A DNA stretch of 64,000 nt from Mantis religiosa (Eukaryota > Arthropoda > Insecta > Mantodea > Mantidae). The notes beneath the pieces are model-generated. The model saw only the letters and a program-made list of their open reading frames with translations. It was not told the origin of the DNA and ran no database searches. The first letter of the stretch is position 1. The number at the start of each line of letters is the position of its first letter. This document shows, in pieces, positions 59,191-64,000 of this stretch. The translations under genes and the position numbers were made by a program. The stretch covers positions 153,388,506 through 153,452,505 of the forward strand of contig CM060955.1 of the NCBI GenBank assembly GCA_030765055.1, written 5' to 3'.

Positions 59191-60179
59191 ATTTGCATTA
59201 TACATTCCTATCCATAGCCATGTAAATAATAATTCATTTTGATAACTGTAACACGCTATAAATGTGGCGTCCATAATTCAATAACCTTAGTCTTTCTAAA
59301 TAAGGTTCTCAAGTGGGTACAGAAAAGCTGTGTACGTTATGACGTTGACAGTAGACATTCATACGATCACAAACATTCTGCTTCATAATTTACTGTCTAC
59401 ATTCCTAAGTAGCAGTTTTAGTATATTCCTGTTGATTATCATCATTGTAACATTGAATGAAATCAGCCTGTGCGGACAATATCTGTCTTTTAAGATTGTA
59501 CTGTGCTTAGGTATTTACATCCCTGTTTAATAAGCGTTAAACCGCGGTTTAGGTGCCATAAAAGAATTACAAATGAAAGTACTACAAGAAAACCTAGTTT
59601 TTATATAAATAACCCTTACAAACATAGACAGCAAATTAAGGTACTTTGAACATTTAGGAGCGTCTGTAAACAACTAAAGAAGAAGAAAGAGAGGTGGACC
59701 TTGAGCTGTAGTGAAATATCCCAAAGTTGGTCGCTATCTGATAATCCGCTAATCAAACTTTCCTTGCATGGCCTGTAGATATAAATGCCATGAGAACCTC
59801 CAATTTGATATAAGAAATGATAAATTCAGACAAATAAGGAACATTCCCGAATTAGTTCACTCCACGAAATAAAATGTGTTTGAAGTAAATTCTGTGTCTT
59901 AACGAGATGTACATTTTTATTATCTCCTACAGTTTACCAGTTATACAAAAGTCATGCAGAATAAAGAGAACTTCAATGACTTGTACATTTTTCATAAAAT
60001 ATCTCACACATACAATATTATCATCAAAATTGTGGTAGCAACATTTTATAAATTAAATTTTTTTAACAATTTTGTATATAAAGTTTGTCTGTAGTGGGGT
60101 ATTATCTTAGAAGATGCTGAAATTTTACATTTCGTTGTATGCTATTCCCTATATCGCTAGCAAAAGTTAAAGACATATG
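59191..60179 (+). repeat. Tail after B20, A module and AT-rich stretch
   Basis: Parallel to 25871-26849 throughout. Confidence 0.7.
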
Positions 60180-60535
60180 AACGCTGACCAATGTTCAAGC
60201 GCAACGCTGTTGCCAAGCGTGTTTCGTGTACCGATAGAGTTTCTGTACATAGCACGTTTTACACGCCAGCAAAGGTTCTGTCCATTCTTCCAGTAATTAG
60301 CAACACATTAAATATTCCTAAAACATTAATATCTTCCCTTGACACACGTCACAGAAGTGGAACAGCAAGTACGGTTTCCAATCCAGTAACTCGCTTTCTG
60401 ACTTCATGGACCTTTCCCGGAGATTCATATACAGATACGCTCCCTTTTTCAACGGATGAAGCTGCCTCACTACAAATTCAAGACACTGTATCTGCACTAT
60501 CTATTAGGATTAGGATTCCATTACCGAGGGGATAT
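60180..60535 (+). repeat. Module J, copy 3
   Basis: The open plus frame is longest here (117 codons, 60191-60544) because the stop after the GD pair is lost. Confidence 0.55.
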
Positions 60536-61440
60536 AGTACGTAGTCCACCATGATGGCCCCATTTTTCCTATGCCCCAAGTGTGGGCATTCCCGGGAGGA
60601 AGGATGACGCTAAGGAGACAGGCGGCAGCTGACCCAAGGAGCCATGACATTACAGAGGACAGAGTCCCTACAGTTTAATTAGATAGAGACCTCCACCGAT
60701 AGGCCAGGACAACCAACACGCTCCCCCACAGCCGGACGGCAACGAGCCCAGCAGCCAAAACTTAAAGGTACCAGGCAGGTGATCCGAGACCCAAAGGTCC
60801 CTGGCAGGTGGTCTCGAAATGGTCCCAAAGGAGTAGCGGAGACTGGCAATCGACCTACCGGAAGAGGAAGTATTATTTTTTCCCAGAGCATACTCTCGCG
60901 AACGCATATTGTCGACTCCCGTAGGGGACGGGATCCGTCCACTTCAGCTGCCGTGGTGCGGGCGCTGCTCACCACTAGCACTCGTGGTACCTATAACGTT
61001 ACTGAATGAACCCCGGGCCGAACATTCGAGCCCCACCCTGATTGGGAGTTATTCAGATTGGGTTGAGCTCGAGGGGGCAGTTGTTCCCGATACCCGTGGG
61101 AGATCAGGTACGTCTCCGGACGGGGTTGAGGGAAGCCATATATCCCCGCTTACTAGCCAACATAGCTAAGAGAAGGTGTGCTAGATCACCAGGTGGCCCC
61201 ACTGAGGTCATATCGGTAGCCTTCCCATTTTGGAGTTGGCGCGCGTAAGTGGCGTATCCAGTTCCATCCCGTCTTGAGTGTAGAGGACCAAATGGGGTCC
61301 TTGGTAGTCTCTAGGTCTTGCCCTATGGAAACTCCCAAGGAGGTGCCGGGTGCCCTTTCAGGACTACTCGGTAACCCCCTGGTCTTCAGAGGGTAGGTCA
61401 GTTTTCACTCTGTGTGGATTTCCCTTGTATACCCACGTTG
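60536..61440 (+). mobile_element. GC-rich upstream part of LTR-like element
   Basis: 60541-60920 matches 43860-44235. 60921-61440 has no partner in the window. Several overlapping open frames on both strands reflect base composition; none shows a known domain. Confidence 0.55.
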
Positions 61441-61697
61441 GCTGGAAGGAGGCGGATTTCTGGAGAGTTCGTCTTTCTTCATGATTGAAAACTTTCCGGA
61501 TAGTGAGATCTATAAAAAGGAAGCTGCCGCCCTCCAATGAGAACAGTCGCTAATTGGCCGCGTGTGCCTGCTCAGATGTAAAACTGAACAATTTTGTGGT
61601 CGATGCTGGTGTACGAAGTGTAATCTATGAAAATAAATGGCAACTTTTAGTGCTTGTAGTCTGGACTTTTAATTTCATGAACCCAGAAAGTCACAAT
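61441..61697 (+). mobile_element. LTR-like promoter and 3-prime part
   Basis: Left arm inner part (GGATTTCTGGAGAGTTCGTC), TATAAAAAG at 61511-61519, AATAAA near 61633, end GTCACA followed by AT and the primer site. Confidence 0.72.
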
Positions 61698-61714
61698 TGG
61701 TGTCAGGAGTGGGA
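61698..61714 (+). other. Primer binding site, perfect tRNA-Leu match
   Basis: TGGTGTCAGGAGTGGGA is the exact complement of the last 14 bases plus CCA of an animal tRNA-Leu ending TCCCACTCCTGACA. It lies two bases after the LTR end CA. Confidence 0.85.
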
Positions 61715-62015
61715 CCAAACAATCAAGACCGCGCTAGAAGAAAGAACTCTCCAGAAACCCACCTCCTTCCACCCACCGTTTCGGCGAGCTTTGATCTCCG
61801 CAGTGCACTGCCCGTCTCTTTGAAGTCGTCCCTCGTGCCACCGTACCTCAACAATGCTGCCATACATCGTCGGGATATCCGCCACTTCTACCCTGAAACA
61901 GACCACCAGTTGAGAGATGATGTGACAAAATGGAGGAGATGAGATGGAGGGATAGGAAATTCGGTGGATGTAATTAAGCTACACAACATTTGCCTAGCGA
62001 TCCAGGAAAGCTCTA
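61715..62015 (+). mobile_element. Leader (right arm) of LTR-like element
   Basis: Inverse of the arm upstream of the promoter up to about 61862; then GATATCCGCCACTTCTACCC and a stretch shared with 44690-44830. No gag or pol. Confidence 0.7.
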
Positions 62016-62157
62016 GAGCTAAGAGTTACCCGACATTCGCCTTGAAGGAAACCCCCGGAAAACAGCTTATCCAGGTAGCTCACTCTGACCGAGATTCGAA
62101 CTCGGGACCTCTTGAACGTGAGGCAGACATGCTACCATCTACGCTGCCGAGGCGGGC
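62016..62157 (-). mobile_element. tRNA-headed SINE, minus strand, 3-prime truncated
   Basis: Reversed: the head ends at GCCGAGGCGGGC (62146-62157), with B box as GATTCGAACTCGGGACC near 62093. It abuts the mariner fragment. Confidence 0.85.
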
Positions 62158-62365
62158 AACATCGTTGTTCGACAGATATGAGCCCATGTGATTTCGATCT
62201 TTTTGCAAAAATGAAATTATCACTTAGATGAGTTCGCTTTAGAGCCAGACGGACAATTATACCAGAAGTAGAGCAGTCTGTTTAATATTAGGACAACAAG
62301 ATGCCGTGGATAGCATCCGTCGTCTTCCTGATCTGTGGAGTCGAGTTTTTTCATCTTGGTTCAAA
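62158..62365 (+). mobile_element. mariner 3-prime fragment
   Basis: Same lineage as 51228-51610: ATGAGCCCATGTGATTTCGA at its start, then a frame with RRLPDLWSRVF, resembling the C-terminal region of such transposases. Several stops. Confidence 0.7.
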
Positions 62366-62704
62366 TTACTTATTAACCCTGCAATAATGCAACTGTTTGT
62401 TCTTAATTCAAAGCACATTTTATTGCATGTTTTTTACATTTTGCAACATCAATGCATGCTTATTTTAGACGTCTTTAGTGCATAAAATCCAATTTTTATT
62501 TTAAATTACAACCTTAAGTTAATTTTTAGAAATTTTGTTCAAGATAAAAAAATGAAAGTGTAGCGCACAATAAACGAATCCCAAATGAAAGGTATTTGAA
62601 AAAAAAACTAGTTTTCATTTAAATAAAAATGTACAGTCAGTAGACGCTGTCTACTTTCAAGAGCGTCTACAAACTAATAAAGAAGAAAGAGATGTACAAC
62701 TTGA
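62366..62704 (+). repeat. Segment after mariner fragment and A module
   Basis: Matches 49766-50111 and 51611-51911. Confidence 0.7.
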
Positions 62705-63045
62705 GCAGTTCAAATATCCCGCGTATTTCCTGAGTAGCAGTGACTGAAGCGACACAGAGTGGAAGTCTTATGCTGCATGAAGTACGCCTAGCATGTGATA
62801 GATGACGCACAAGTTGTAATTGCTGTGTATATATGAATGCGTCTTAAATATTAAGAATATTTTTGAAAACATTAGAGTAGTGATATTTTGTTTTGGTTCA
62901 AACCAGGTACTAAATGTGAATATAAATATATTTGTAGTTATAATACATATAAAAATAAATACAAACGTACAAGAAGTATTGAATTTTCAAGCAAAAGGCT
63001 CCTAAGGCTTATATAATTTTCATAATTCCAGGGAGTTTTACATTA
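62705..63045 (+). repeat. Core block B21 (short subfamily)
   Basis: A-B junction CTTGAGCAGTTCAAATA; variant GACACAGAGTGG. Closest to B8 and B11. Confidence 0.85.
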
Positions 63046-63300
63046 TTTTTTCAAATTCGTACGTCTCTTTTTCGACATCGTGTGTGTACATTACATTTGG
63101 TATAACAGATTCGTTATATCAGAGACATATTGCGATTAATTTGAATATCTAATTCAAATCATTTACAGATGATTACGCATTACTAAACTCTCTTTTAAGA
63201 TTGTATTATATTTTACTTTTGTCAGCTCGATTTGGAAACGTGTTTATTTTGGTTCCTTCTTCGGATATTTAGTTTATTGTTCAAATTCTATAACATTTGG
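63046..63300 (+). repeat. Tail after B21, shortened
   Basis: Short-subfamily tail cut at the non-LTR fragment. Confidence 0.65.
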
Positions 63301-63655
63301 AATTCTCCAGTTTCTTCACATTGCAGCCTCATCGCATTCTATGCTTCCTTTTTCCCCACACAATTCACAAATTCCCTTTTCCCTACCTCTTATCTCTCTT
63401 AGAGATATTGTTCCTGTTCTCATCCAAGCTAACGCTTCTCTCTCTTGTCTACTGCAGTAATCTACATATGCTTCTAGTCCCCAGTTCCGTTTTATTCGTT
63501 TGTAAAATTGTAATGATTTCATATTTTGTAGATCTCTCCATATTTCCTGTCTTTCTATATCTTCTATTCTACATTTTACCAATTTACCCACTTCACTTGT
63601 ATTCCTTTCTTCTAATCTCCATATATCTCTCATTTCTACTTTTTCCATAGATTCC
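63301..63655 (-). pseudogene. Non-LTR retrotransposon C-terminal fragment, copy 4
   Basis: Minus frame 63316-63648 (110 codons) parallels 53896-54219: VEMRDIWRLEERNTSE, RNWGLEAYVDYCSRQ, ALAWMRTGTISLREIRGREK, GICELCGEKGSIE. The Cys motif with a following IE is the most complete in the window. The part after it is deleted. Confidence 0.78.
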
Positions 63656-63839
63656 TCCTATCGCTGACCACCAACTGTTTGTGTTCTCTAATTTCTTCTG
63701 CAATAACAAAATAAATGAGAGTATTGTATTCTTTTATTCTTATAGTGTTCTAATCCAAAAGGAACAGTTGTGAAGTAAATATTAGTATGATATAAATGTA
63801 AATAGAACAATATCTACAAAAAATATTAATTAACGGGTG
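63656..63839 (+). repeat. Flank of non-LTR copy 4
   Basis: Matches 21831-22020. It breaks off near 63830 and joins the middle of a B block. Confidence 0.6.
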
Positions 63840-64000
63840 GGCACGCGGTTGAAATTCCTATATGTATACCGATGTGTCTTAGCTATTAAGAATATTTTAC
63901 AATATATTAGAACATCGACTTCCCTTCCTAAGTTTAAATCATATCCTAAGTGTGAACAATGGGAAATTTTAACTATATTGTACACGTAAACCAATATATT
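63840..64000 (+). repeat. Core block B22, 3-prime part, cut by window end
   Basis: Matches the second half of G-linked B blocks (TGTCTTAGCTATTAAGAATA). Confidence 0.8.

Noticed and set aside
817..63045. CRISPR-like or gene-family reading of the regular B blocks
   Set aside because: Blocks are hundreds of bases long, spaced by kilobases, diverged and noncoding in a eukaryotic setting.

Overview
This is AT-rich nuclear DNA of an animal, most likely an insect. It carries degenerate copies of several element types common in insects: mariner (DD34D), Tc1-like, hAT/ZMYM-like, Gypsy, Penelope-like, non-LTR elements, and tRNA-headed SINEs with poly-A tails. The species cannot be fixed from sequence alone. 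The amount of decayed repeat suggests a large, repeat-rich genome. I find no intact host gene, no rRNA and no clearly functional tRNA in 64 kb. Nearly every open frame is a shadow or a piece of a broken transposon.

The dominant feature is a macro-repeat. A core block of about 430 bp, here called B, occurs 21 times plus two partial copies (a 5-prime stub near 55.93 kb and a 3-prime part cut by the window end). All are on the plus strand, usually 1.7 to 5 kb apart. Around B the same companion segments recur in the same order: A before it, X/Y/H/F segments and tails around it, and a G segment that begins at a tRNA-like unit. The whole window therefore looks like an old, locally expanded tandem array of a multi-kilobase unit, broken up by internal deletions and by later transposon insertions. 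In one subfamily (six copies, near 19.7, 27.3, 32.9, 50.1, 51.9 and 62.7 kb) segment A joins B directly at the same junction. The others keep 1.3 to 2 kb of G and tRNA-like sequence between them.

Layout: 0-4.2 kb, X/Y segments, B1, a solo LTR with a 4-bp target duplication, B2. 4.2-8.4 kb, LTR-like D1, segments E and F, B3, a tRNA-like unit, G1, B4. 8.7-12 kb, a Gypsy integrase remnant (minus), SINE pieces and a nearly full-length mariner. 12-18 kb, B5 to B7. 18.0-19.4 kb, a Penelope-like element with RT and GIY-YIG domains. 19.6-29.3 kb, B8 to B11, two non-LTR tails and a 78-bp-arm palindrome. 29.35-31.03 kb, a Tc1-like element, then a SINE. 31.4-34.4 kb, an RT fragment, B12 and a hAT/ZMYM-like remnant. 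34.3-49.5 kb, B13 to B17, an inverted LTR copy and two SINEs sharing one insertion site. 43.8-44.8 and 60.5-62.0 kb, LTR-like elements with a tRNA-Leu-type primer site and inverted arms. 49.5-64 kb, B18 to B22, mariner derivatives and two more non-LTR tails.

Nothing here works together as a pathway. The biological interest is in the array architecture, in the order of insertion and duplication events that shared SINE sites reveal, and in an LTR-like element whose upstream region is the inverse of its own leader. A piRNA-cluster role is possible but is only inference.
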